Below, piece after piece: positions 46,910 through 54,338 of a DNA stretch of 64,000 nucleotides. A program made the position numbers and the translations under genes. The stretch covers positions 245,997 through 309,996 of the forward strand of contig JAEZTQ010000017.1 in the NCBI GenBank assembly GCA_023443625.1, written 5' to 3'. The DNA comes from Bacillota bacterium. GTDB lineage: Bacteria > Bacillota_A > Clostridia > Lachnospirales > Lachnospiraceae. The notes beneath the pieces are model-generated. The model saw nothing but the letters and a program-made list of their open reading frames with translations. It was not told the origin of the DNA and did not search any database. Every line of letters begins with the position of its first letter. Position 1 is the stretch's first letter.

Positions 46910-47455
46910 ATGAAACATATATTTATTCTTTTACCAATTACTGATTATCTTAAAACAAGAAAACATTTATGGAGAAAGTTCTCATTTTCTTTATTAATGG
47001 CAATAATAATATTGCTCTTCTCTTTATTTTTAAATGTAAAAGATGGTGTAAATATTGAAAGTGCTTTTTCTGATTTTGTTAATATACAGATAAGTTCTAT
47101 AGCGATTTTAATATCGTTTTCACTTGCAATAATAACAATTCTAGTTTCAGCTGACAATGGAAATATTAGAATACTAAAAGAGGAAAAGGTAAGCGAAAGG
47201 AATTATAAAAGACTTCACAACGAGCAGCTAAGTCTTTTCCAGGTATTACTTTCTAATATTTCCTATAATATATTGATTGAGATTATTTATATGATAATAT
47301 TAATTGGATATATATTTCTACAGCTGGTTTTACCTCTTGAAGCAATAAAATATTTAACTGCAATTAGTGTATTTTTTATTATACATATTTTACAAGTGTT
47401 AATGGAAACTGTTACACAAATGTATTTGACTTTCTGGAAAAATAAGACTGAATAA
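46910..47455 (+). CDS. Small four-helix membrane protein, possible defence effector
   Basis: 181 residues with four predicted membrane helices (~25-43, ~60-82, ~117-140, ~145-167) and a charged loop of ~30 residues between helices 2 and 3. No family recognised. It starts 3 bases after the preceding gene with AGGGGG upstream. A soluble protein plus a four-helix membrane protein recalls the RexA/RexB abortive-infection plan, though no sequence similarity to it is claimed. It is the last gene inside the element, about 100 bases before attR. Confidence 0.7.
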   Translation: MKHIFILLPITDYLKTRKHLWRKFSFSLLMAIIILLFSLFLNVKDGVNIESAFSDFVNIQISSIAILISFSLAIITILVSADNGNIRILKEEKVSERNYKRLHNEQLSLFQVLLSNISYNILIEIIYMIILIGYIFLQLVLPLEAIKYLTAISVFFIIHILQVLMETVTQMYLTFWKNKTE

Positions 47456-47541
47456 AAAAATATGTTTCGAATTGGGTAGATGGTTCAAATTCCGATGCCC
47501 ATATTAATAAAAAAATGCTCTTAATTCCTTATTTCCACTGC

Positions 47542-47566
47542 TTTTAAAGTTATTACGTACGGGGAT
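47542..47566. repeat. attR junction of the integrated element
   Basis: Element arm TTTTAAAGTTATTACGTAC (47542-47560), GGG, then the shared GAT (47564-47566) followed by deacetylase codons TCC ATG GAC. The arm is the inverted repeat of the left-end arm with two mismatches. Confidence 0.85.
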
Positions 47567-47803
47567 TCCATGGACTGGAAGGATTATGGGGTCGAGAGTA
47601 TAGTCAAACGTATTCTCAACAATAAAAACCTTGATAATGGATCCATTGTATTATTAAATCATGGAGCAAAACATACTCCTGAGGCTTTGGTGAAAGTAAT
47701 TCTAGAACTTAAGGAGCAGGGCTTTGAGCTAGTACCCGTATCGGAATTAATCTATAAGAGTAATTTTGTGGTGGATAATAGGGGCAGGCAGATGGAGAAC
47801 TAG
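47567..47803 (+). pseudogene. Polysaccharide deacetylase, 3' part
   Basis: Continues the frame of 35243-35839: SMDWKDYGVESIVKRI, then NGSIVLLNHGAKHTPEAL (C-terminal His motif of NodB/CE4 enzymes) and LVPVSELIY. An ATG occurs at 47570 but there is no ribosome site, so this is a displaced gene end, not an independent gene. Confidence 0.9.
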
Positions 47804-48109
47804 CTGTGAGGAAGAATATTTTATCGTTGTAAAGTTAGAGCAAAATTTACCAATGAACGAATTGGATGAAATTTATAAATTATCAAATCACTTGGAATAT
47901 TGTATTCTAATATCTATGAACTCCTAAGTTACTTTTGCAACCACCAATTCCAACCAATTTATCTCACAAATATCTATGCAAGTTGATCATACCAGTAACC
48001 TTCCCTAGAAGGATACATCGAGACAGTTAAGATGAGCCTGAAATTCACATAGGCTTTTTCCTTTGTTGTGTGCTATAATGTTGTAATAAAAAGTAAAGGA
48101 CGTGTTTCG
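47804..48109. other. Gene-free stretch with a weak terminator and a promoter
   Basis: No gene seen. A weak hairpin AGCCT/AGGCT followed by TTTTT (48035-48059) may end the deacetylase transcript. TATAAT at 48074-48079 is a probable -10 box for the coiled-coil gene. Confidence 0.45.
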
Positions 48110-48529
48110 ATGAGCGATAATGAATTACTGTTAGCTTTATCCGACATGCTGGACAAGAAATTGAGTGCTCAGTTGGAGCCGATGAAAAAAGATATTGCTG
48201 GTGTTATAAATGATATTACCGGTATGAAAAAAGATATTGCTGGTGTTATAAATGATATTACCGGTATGAAAAATGATATTGCTGGTGTAAAAGATGAAAT
48301 TATCGGAGTGAAAAATGATATTACTGATTTAAAGAATGACGTAAAGAAAATTAATATCGTTCTAGAAAACGAGATCGGACCAAAAATAAAACTGTTAGCA
48401 GAGAACTATCTTCCGGCTGCTATTCGATATGAAGAATCCACTAAGGAACATGATGCCATGAGAAATGACATCGAGCTTTTAAAGAAGGATGTTGCTGAAC
48501 ATAGTGAAAAGTTGCAAAAGATTTCGTAG
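48110..48529 (+). CDS. Coiled-coil repeat protein (paralogue of 36026-36445)
   Basis: 139-residue protein. ATG 48110 has AAAGGA about 10 bases upstream. The N-terminus MSDNELLLALSDMLDKKL and C-terminus VLENEIGPKIKLLAENYLPAA ... EHSEKLQKIS match the paralogue inside the element. The middle consists of ~14-residue units (KKDIAGVINDITGM twice exactly, then variants), a different repeat sequence with the same period of two heptads, so a long coiled coil is expected. Function unknown. The repeat core evolves separately from the conserved ends. Confidence 0.8.
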   Translation: MSDNELLLALSDMLDKKLSAQLEPMKKDIAGVINDITGMKKDIAGVINDITGMKNDIAGVKDEIIGVKNDITDLKNDVKKINIVLENEIGPKIKLLAENYLPAAIRYEESTKEHDAMRNDIELLKKDVAEHSEKLQKIS

Positions 48530-48605
48530 GTTAATTTGAGATAGAGACTATTGGGCAGATTAATAAGAAAATATCTGCATAATTAAATTAATAATAATTA
48601 TTTGG

Positions 48606-48640
48606 ACTGGGGGTTAATAGAGGCTCCCAGTTTCTTTATA
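48606..48640 (+). terminator. Terminator of the recurring ACTGGGGG/CTCCCAGT family (copy 3)
   Basis: ACTGGGGG (48606-48613) pairs with CTCCCAGT (48624-48631), followed by TTCTTTATATT. Confidence 0.8.
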
Positions 48641-48710
48641 TTATAGGAAACTTCTATAAGAAGAGTATTAAGCAAAGGGGCAATGAGAAGTTAAAAAAAT
48701 GGAATTACTG

Positions 48711-48742
48711 TTCGTGCGGTAGAAGACCCGATTCGTGCGGTA
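48711..48742 (+). promoter_or_regulatory. Tandem 11-base direct repeat, candidate operator
   Basis: TTCGTGCGGTA occurs at 48711-48721 and 48732-48742, start-to-start 21 bases, i.e. two helical turns. It lies ~150 bases before the Ig-like protein gene and is GC-rich compared with its surroundings. The rest of the 365-base gap shows no gene. Confidence 0.45.
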
Positions 48743-48894
48743 AATGGTTCTTAAGGGTTAAAATATGGTATCCTTATTATAGTCACTTCATGCAGAAATA
48801 ACACCATACATGAAGCTGACAGTATTTTGTACAAATCAACACTATAATGTGATTGTATTGAGTGCTATATCAAATTATTATTGGAGGAAAATTT

Positions 48895-49602
48895 ATGATG
48901 AAGAGTATCAGAATGAAATTAATGACCGTTGCACTTGTAGTTGTAGTTATGATTGCAGCTCCCATAACAACACCTTTTACCGGTCATGTAGCAGTAGCGG
49001 AAGCGGCAACTGTTAAAATTAGCAAATCGAAAGTAACCATGGACATTGCAACAACTACAACACTTAAAGTTACGGGTACGAAGAGCAAGGTGACTTGGAA
49101 GACCAGTAATAAGAAAGTTGCATCAGTTAATAGTAAAGGTGTCGTAAAAGCTCACTCGGTAGGTACAGCCAAAATCACAGCGACAGTAAGTAAAAAAAAG
49201 TATACCTGTACCGTAACTGTAGTTGACACTGATTATAATCAATTGTTGACATTTGTGGAGGGCTTGAGCGCTCATATAAATATGGCGGAGCAGTTAACTG
49301 AATATCAAAATCAATATATTGCAGGAAAAATTACCGCTGACGATTTGATTAATGGATATCAGCAGTTATCTGATGACTCTCAGTATTTACTTGGATTGCT
49401 ACAGGGGGCGTTATGGAATACAAAAACTTATTACAATCAGATTTCACTTCTGACTGAGGTTTTGGAATTATTGGTTCAGGGAGAAGCATTGAGTTATGAA
49501 GCAATGGTGAACAATGATGAGGATAAGCTGGCCGAGGCAGAAGTTTATTTTGAGAATTATAACATAAAATTGGATGAGTTCCTAACTGCTATGGGAGTTT
49601 AA
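48895..49602 (+). CDS. Secreted Ig-like (BIG_2) domain protein
   Basis: 235-residue exported protein: signal peptide (MMKSIRMKLMTVALVVVVMI... ending near AEAA), one BIG_2 domain (~37-112; VTWKTSNKKVASVNSKGVVKAHSVG) like that of the GH30 enzyme at 2873, and a helical C-terminal region (~115-235) rich in Glu, Leu and Gln. Start ATG 48895 has GGAGG 7 bases upstream. Probably displayed at the cell surface; ligand unknown. Confidence 0.82.
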   Translation: MMKSIRMKLMTVALVVVVMIAAPITTPFTGHVAVAEAATVKISKSKVTMDIATTTTLKVTGTKSKVTWKTSNKKVASVNSKGVVKAHSVGTAKITATVSKKKYTCTVTVVDTDYNQLLTFVEGLSAHINMAEQLTEYQNQYIAGKITADDLINGYQQLSDDSQYLLGLLQGALWNTKTYYNQISLLTEVLELLVQGEALSYEAMVNNDEDKLAEAEVYFENYNIKLDEFLTAMGV

Positions 49603-49906
49603 ACGTGTAGACTAACTGGGGGTCAATAGATACTCCCAGTTTCTTTTTACCCCTTCCTTCCAATTCAGCAATGTTACCATCTTCTAGGTCATCATCCTCT
49701 ATTAGAAAGTAATGCATATCAAGCAAGTCTGAATCGCTCATATTTTTGACAAGCTTTGCAGTCATACCTTCTGGAGGGTTTTGAATATATTTTTGCCTGA
49801 GTTCCTCTATCTGTTGTTTTTCAATAGTGAGCCTCCCGCCATTCTGATTGATATCAGTTTTCCTATCTAGAATCCGTTGAAGATGAATAATTCTGATTTC
49901 AAACAT
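49589..49906 (-). CDS. Small hypothetical protein
   Basis: 105 residues; the central part IEELRQKYIQNPPEGMTAKLVKNMSDSDLLDMHYFLIEDDD looks like a genuine small clostridial protein. The last ~20 residues are translated from the terminator hairpin of the opposite gene, so the original C-terminus may have been lost to a frameshift or overlap. The start is doubtful: ATG 49906 has no good ribosome site, while GGGAGG lies inside the frame near residue 24. Function unknown. Confidence 0.45.
   Translation of the reverse strand: MFEIRIIHLQRILDRKTDINQNGGRLTIEKQQIEELRQKYIQNPPEGMTAKLVKNMSDSDLLDMHYFLIEDDDLEDGNIAELEGRGKKKLGVSIDPQLVYTFKLP
49614..49648 (+). terminator. Terminator of the recurring ACTGGGGG/CTCCCAGT family (copy 4)
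   Basis: AACTGGGGG (49614-49622) pairs with CTCCCAGTT (49633-49641), followed by TCTTTTT. It overlaps the 3' end of the small minus-strand gene. Confidence 0.85.
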
Positions 49907-49985
49907 GGAAAGAATGCATCTAATATAGTATAATAATTGAAAGTTAGCAAAACATATTAGCTATGACAAAGGAGGCAGATTTTTT

Positions 49986-51335
49986 ATGGAGGGAATGGAA
50001 AATCAGAAAGAAACAGGTAAGAGAAAATTAGTAAAATGTCAGATATGTGGGGAAATCTTTGATGCAAGTCTTGATCGATGTCCTGTTTGTGGTATGGGTA
50101 GAGAAGTCTTTGTTCCATATGAGGAAGCGGCAACTACCTTTAAGAATAACACCAATGATGTCATTTTGATATTAGGCAATGGTGCAGCGGGAATTAGTGC
50201 AGCCCAGGCAATTCGGGAAAGGAATGAGACCTGTTCCATCTACATGATATCAAAGGAAGGGGAATACAGCTATAATCGCCCTATGCTTACCAAATCTCTT
50301 AATACCTTATTAAAAGCAGAAGATATTACAATCCATGATAAGGCTTGGTATCAGGAGATGAATATCATTAATATTTTAGATAGATCAGTAACTACTTTGG
50401 ATACGGAGCAGAAGATCGTCTGTCTTTCGGATGGAACTGTGTTAAGCTATGATAAATGTATCTATGCTTTAGGAGCGGAGTGCTTCGTTCCACCTTTTGC
50501 TGGCGTGGATAAAGCCCAGGTTATCGCTATTCGTAACTTCTCAGATGTAAAGAAGATTAGGGATATGCTTCCTAATGTAAAGAACACTGTAGTCATCGGA
50601 GGAGGTGTTCTAGGGTTGGAAGCAGCATGGGAAATAAGTAAATCCTCAAAGGTGGCAGTTCTTGAAGTGGCAGACAAGCTCATGGGAAGACAGCTGGATG
50701 ATGAAGCTGGACAACTGATGGGTGAGATTATAGAAGGAGTAGGAATAAATTTTCGTATTAATGCAAAAATTACTGAGATTACAGGTGAAGATAGGGTAAG
50801 GGGAGTACAACTTGAGAATGGGGAATTCTTCCCGGCGGATCTTGTAATTATCTCTTGTGGAGTAAGGGCCAATACTGAAATCGCAAAATCAACAGGGATT
50901 AGTGTAGACAGAGCAGTCATAGTAAATGATAAAATGGAAACCAATTGGAAGGATGTCTATGCCTGTGGCGATTGTGCCCAGTATCAAGGAGTTAATTATG
51001 CTATCTGGCCTCAAGCATTGGAGATGGGCAAGGTTGCCGGAGCGAATGCTGCCGGGGAAGATCTTAGTTATGAACAAGTACCAGCAGCGCTAACCTTTGA
51101 AGGAATGAACACAGCGCTTTTCGCTGCAGGAGATAATGGAAAAGATCCCAATCGAACCTACAGGACAGTGGAAAATAGAGATGATGAGAAGAAGAGCTAT
51201 GAGAAGTACTATTTCTATCAGGATCGCTTAGTAGGAGTAATACTCATTGGAGATACTTCAAAGATGGTTACTTTGACCGAAGCTCTGAATAAGGGATTGG
51301 GCTATAATGATATTGTTGGATCAGAGAAAGGGTGA
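49986..51335 (+). CDS. NAD(P)/FAD-dependent oxidoreductase with N-terminal rubredoxin-like domain
   Basis: 449 residues. A short rubredoxin-like domain (CQICGEIF...CPVCGMG, four Cys, residues ~18-37) is fused to a pyridine-nucleotide disulfide-oxidoreductase-type flavoenzyme: FAD motif ILGNGAAGISAAQ, NAD motif VIGGGVLGLEAAWE and the C-terminal FAD motif YACGDCAQ. This plan fits an NADH-dependent rubredoxin or nitrite/peroxide-linked reductase acting in oxidative defence of anaerobes. GGAGG lies 10 bases before ATG 49986. Bases 50992-51140 have a degenerate copy at 15668-15816. It overlaps the following gene's frame and is probably co-transcribed. Confidence 0.9.
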   Translation: MEGMENQKETGKRKLVKCQICGEIFDASLDRCPVCGMGREVFVPYEEAATTFKNNTNDVILILGNGAAGISAAQAIRERNETCSIYMISKEGEYSYNRPMLTKSLNTLLKAEDITIHDKAWYQEMNIINILDRSVTTLDTEQKIVCLSDGTVLSYDKCIYALGAECFVPPFAGVDKAQVIAIRNFSDVKKIRDMLPNVKNTVVIGGGVLGLEAAWEISKSSKVAVLEVADKLMGRQLDDEAGQLMGEIIEGVGINFRINAKITEITGEDRVRGVQLENGEFFPADLVIISCGVRANTEIAKSTGISVDRAVIVNDKMETNWKDVYACGDCAQYQGVNYAIWPQALEMGKVAGANAAGEDLSYEQVPAALTFEGMNTALFAAGDNGKDPNRTYRTVENRDDEKKSYEKYYFYQDRLVGVILIGDTSKMVTLTEALNKGLGYNDIVGSEKG

Positions 51336-51340
51336 CAGCA

Positions 51341-52273
51341 ATGTTGCAGAATAGAAGAAAACCAATTGAGAAGGTTGCAATTATTGGACTAGGAGCCCTT
51401 GGTGTATTGTATTCTAATCATTTATCAAAGCATATGCCCAAGGAGAACATAAGAATTATTGCAGATGAAGGACGTATCAAGAGATATAAAGAAGAAGGGG
51501 TTTATTGTAATGGACAATTATGCGACTTTCATTATATAACTCCAGATGAAGTTTTGGAACCTGCGGATTTAGTTCTTTTTGCAGTAAAGTTCCATGGGTT
51601 AAAAGAAGCAATGGAGGCTATGAAGAATCAAATCGGTGATAATACCATCATCCTTTCTCTATTAAATGGTATCAGTAGCGAAGGGATTATCGGCGAAGTA
51701 TATGGTATGGAGAGACTTTTACATTGTGTTGCTCAGGGTATGGATGCAGTCAAAGAAGGAAATCAGCTAACTTATGAAAATATGGGTTTATTAGTATTCG
51801 GTGAGAAGAAAACAGATGTAATTACAAAGAAAATGCAAGTAGTTGCAGAATTCTTTGATCAAGTCCAGATGCCATATCAAGTAGATTTTGATATGGATAA
51901 ACGCTTGTGGGGTAAATTTATGACCAATGTGGGAGTAAATCAAGCAGTGGCTCTCTGCGAAGGGAACTATAGTGATATACTTTGTGAGGGACCAAATCGG
52001 GATATAATGATTGCAGCCATGAAAGAAGTTATTACACTCTCTGAATATGAAGGAATTCACCTGACAGAAGAGGATTTAACCTATTGGCTATCCGTATTAG
52101 GTAAATTAAGTCCAAAAGGAAAACCATCCATGCGTCAAGATTTAGAGGCAAAGAGAAAAAGTGAAGTAGAGTTATTCGCAGGAACAGTTTGTAGTTTGGC
52201 GAAGAAGCATGGTATCTCAGTACCAGTCAATGAAATGCTTTTTCTTAGGATTAGGGAGATGGAGAAGAATTAG
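51341..52273 (+). CDS. Ketopantoate reductase-like protein (ApbA/PanE family)
   Basis: About 310 residues. N-terminal Rossmann motif AIIGLGALGVLYSNHL for NADPH and the C-terminal helical domain with LWGKFMTNVGVNQAVAL (catalytic Lys) and PSMRQDLEAKRKSEVELFAG (conserved Ser, Asp, Glu). These enzymes reduce 2-dehydropantoate in pantothenate synthesis, but many family members act on other 2-keto acids, so panE is not assigned. ATG 51341 with AAAGGG upstream is preferred over GTG 51332, which overlaps the previous stop. Confidence 0.85.
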   Translation: MLQNRRKPIEKVAIIGLGALGVLYSNHLSKHMPKENIRIIADEGRIKRYKEEGVYCNGQLCDFHYITPDEVLEPADLVLFAVKFHGLKEAMEAMKNQIGDNTIILSLLNGISSEGIIGEVYGMERLLHCVAQGMDAVKEGNQLTYENMGLLVFGEKKTDVITKKMQVVAEFFDQVQMPYQVDFDMDKRLWGKFMTNVGVNQAVALCEGNYSDILCEGPNRDIMIAAMKEVITLSEYEGIHLTEEDLTYWLSVLGKLSPKGKPSMRQDLEAKRKSEVELFAGTVCSLAKKHGISVPVNEMLFLRIREMEKN

Positions 52274-52295
52274 GTTCTAGAATACATTGTTAATA

Positions 52296-52334
52296 TAGCT
52301 GAGCAGTGACTATAGGTACTGTTCAGCTATTTTT
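52296..52334 (+). terminator. Rho-independent terminator
   Basis: TAGCTGAGCAGT / ACTGTTCAGCTA (12 bp, one G-T pair) with a 10-base loop and a TTTTTATTTT tail, ending the oxidoreductase and reductase operon. Confidence 0.9.
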
Positions 52335-52662
52335 ATTTTATAGGAAAGTGCATCCAATAAAATAAGGATGGGCAGGTAAATATGGAAATATGTAACATAA
52401 ATGCAACGCTTTTGCGACGCAAGAGTTTGCCAAGGCAATCTCTGTGTTCTTACAGGATTGGTAACTTAACAATGTTGAAAGTTGCTCCTTTTTAATTTGG
52501 ATTAGGACAAAAGACATAGATAGAAATGGAAATAATTGACAGTACTGAGAATTATGTTACAATGATGATATCACAACACATGGAAATAATTTACATAGTC
52601 TATATTTGTTATTTGAATTAGTGTCGTGATACCCACTTTTAAAATTCTTAGGAGGTGTTGTT
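52335..52662 (+). promoter_or_regulatory. Leader region of the RiPP-like operon with candidate promoter
   Basis: No gene. TTGACA (52536-52541), 16-base spacer, TACAAT (52558-52563) is a good promoter, giving a ~90-base leader to ATG 52663. The segment ~52405-52495 contains GC-rich imperfect repeats (CAACGCTTTTGCG, GACGCAAGAG) of unknown meaning. Confidence 0.55.
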
Positions 52663-53241
52663 ATGGCAGAAGATAATAAAAAACTAAAGAGGGGTAACAT
52701 AGGAAAGTTGATTCGTCAGGATGCAGAGGTGATTCAACCAATCCGAAGACAAAAGCTGGAAAGACTTGATAAGGTTAAAACCTCATCCGTTGAGGCTCAA
52801 GTTGCATTTTTAAAAGAACTGATGAAGAACAAGGAAGCAGCGGATGAATTTACGAAGGATCCAAAACAATATACCGTTGAGCATGGTATTCTTTTTTCAC
52901 CGGAAGTAGTTAAGACTATTACAGACGTTGTATTATATGATACCGTCCTTGGGGAAGAGAAAATCAAGGATTTTGGGGATAATGCTTTACAGGATCTGAT
53001 AGATATGCGGGCTGGTAAACCCATGGGAGCAAAATCTTTTCCTGCGGCAGTAGCGGCAGGAGCTGCTGTAGTTATGGCTGCCGCTGCAGTGGTAACCATG
53101 GTGGTAACACTAGTAAGAATGCAGCGCCCCGGAGATTTATATTCCTTATCTGCTCTTGGAGACAAAGGTATAATCCTACCAAATGGAAAGCAGTTTATTT
53201 CACGGGATATCCAACAGGTTACCAATGAAATAATACATTAA
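52663..53241 (+). CDS. Precursor-like protein of a radical SAM operon
   Basis: 192 residues, no recognised enzyme domain. Residues ~43-92 (VAFLKELMKNKEAADEFTKDPKQYTVEHGILFSPEVVKTI) resemble the helical leader plan of NHLP/Nif11-type RiPP precursors: helix, DP-x-x-Y, G-I turn, helix. Residues 127-151 are an Ala/Val-rich hydrophobic stretch, followed by a polar 40-residue tail (GDLYSLSALGDKGIILPNG) that could be a modified core or exposed region. AGGAGGTG lies 5 bases before the ATG. First of four tightly packed genes, 24 bases before the radical SAM enzyme. It could instead be a membrane-anchored substrate or adaptor. Confidence 0.7.
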   Translation: MAEDNKKLKRGNIGKLIRQDAEVIQPIRRQKLERLDKVKTSSVEAQVAFLKELMKNKEAADEFTKDPKQYTVEHGILFSPEVVKTITDVVLYDTVLGEEKIKDFGDNALQDLIDMRAGKPMGAKSFPAAVAAGAAVVMAAAAVVTMVVTLVRMQRPGDLYSLSALGDKGIILPNGKQFISRDIQQVTNEIIH

Positions 53242-53265
53242 TTCTACGGAAAGAACAGGTGACAC

Positions 53266-54336
53266 ATGGTAGAAGAAAAACAAAATATTGATATATCAAA
53301 AGATATAGCCATGCTGCTCTATATGCCTATTTATTACAACGGATTAGTTGTAGAAAGCACAAACCGGTGTAATGCAAGGTGTGCAATGTGCTATCAAGGT
53401 TCCGGACCAAGGGGCTCGGATTTAAGAGGCCCGGCAAGGCTAAAGGTGGAGGTAATCCAAAGGTGCATACGGGAAGCGGCTGAGATAGATACCATAGCCT
53501 CGCGTTTTCATCTTGCAGGTGGAGAGGCATTTCTATATCCTGAGGATTGTTATATCTTGTTTAAGGAAGCTAAGGATGCGGGTTTTGAGATAATTTCTGC
53601 TACTACCAATGGATTTTGGGGCAGAACCATAGATAAGGCAAGAGAAGTCTGTGAAAAGCTTAGGGATTCCGGTTTAAATTCTCTGGAACTCTCCTGGGAT
53701 TATTGGCATCAGCGCTATGTTCCCGGAGAAACGGTAAGTAACTGCTTGCAAGCCTGCAAAGAATACCAGATTGATACTAACCTTAGGATCCTTACGACAA
53801 AGCTACATAGTATGGAAGAAGCATTATCTGCTCTTCGTCCGGAGGTATTAGATTTTGCCTCCCGGATAACCAGCGGGCCGGTCTTTGCTACGGGACGAGC
53901 TGCAAAGGAACTGGATCCGGAGGAGTTCTTTTACTCCCGTGCTACACTTGATGATAGCTGCTATCGGACACTAAATTTCTCGGTAAATGCCTTCGGAGAT
54001 GTACATCCCTGCTGCGCCGGTTTTGACCAGACTAACACATATGTTATTGGAAATGTAATAAATGAATCCCTAGGCACTATTGTTGAGCGAATGAACAAGG
54101 ATCCTTTAATCCGCAAGTTGGTATTCTCGGGAATTGGCTCATTGATACCGATTCTTTTGGAGAAGGGTTATGATATGGGAAAGGATTATTTTAGTATCTG
54201 TCATTTATGCTATACTATCTTCTCTACTCCAGAATATGCAGATTGTATTCGGGAAACTTATAACGAACGAAAGCGGAATGCTTTGTCCAGATTGATTCTA
54301 CAATTTGAGAATTCTTTGGGCGGTAAGGAGGAGTAA
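53266..54336 (+). CDS. Radical SAM/SPASM enzyme
   Basis: 356-residue radical SAM enzyme. The [4Fe-4S] motif CX3CX2C is Cys35, Cys39, Cys42 (STNRCNARCAMC), LAGGEAFL is the GGE motif binding AdoMet, and a Cys-rich C-terminal region (VHPCCAGFD ... SICHLCYTIF...YADC) indicates a SPASM or twitch domain for auxiliary clusters, as in peptide-maturing enzymes. The likely substrate is the protein encoded just upstream (inference). Only a weak AGGTGA precedes the ATG. Two bases separate its stop from the next gene. Confidence 0.87.
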   Translation: MVEEKQNIDISKDIAMLLYMPIYYNGLVVESTNRCNARCAMCYQGSGPRGSDLRGPARLKVEVIQRCIREAAEIDTIASRFHLAGGEAFLYPEDCYILFKEAKDAGFEIISATTNGFWGRTIDKAREVCEKLRDSGLNSLELSWDYWHQRYVPGETVSNCLQACKEYQIDTNLRILTTKLHSMEEALSALRPEVLDFASRITSGPVFATGRAAKELDPEEFFYSRATLDDSCYRTLNFSVNAFGDVHPCCAGFDQTNTYVIGNVINESLGTIVERMNKDPLIRKLVFSGIGSLIPILLEKGYDMGKDYFSICHLCYTIFSTPEYADCIRETYNERKRNALSRLILQFENSLGGKEE

Positions 54337-54338
54337 CC

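Larger units (their letters stand above)
35840..47566. mobile_element. Serine-recombinase-integrated element carrying type III restriction-modification
   Basis: 11,727 bases inserted in a polysaccharide deacetylase gene. The flanking halves rejoin exactly at a shared GAT. The element ends are inverted repeats of each other (GTACGCAACAACTTTAAAA at the left; TTTTAAAGTTATTACGTAC at the right, reading inward to the junction), two mismatches in 19, as expected when a palindromic attP is split into attL and attR. It encodes a large serine recombinase (39001-40473), small genes, a RadC-like protein, two nucleotidyltransferases, a coiled-coil protein, type III Mod/Res and a two-gene cassette. No conjugation or replication genes are seen, so it is an integrative, perhaps mobilisable, island. 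Confidence 0.9.

Noticed and set aside
45989..47455. Annotating the two genes after res as RexA/RexB
   Set aside because: Only the soluble plus four-helix layout is similar; no residue-level similarity could be seen.
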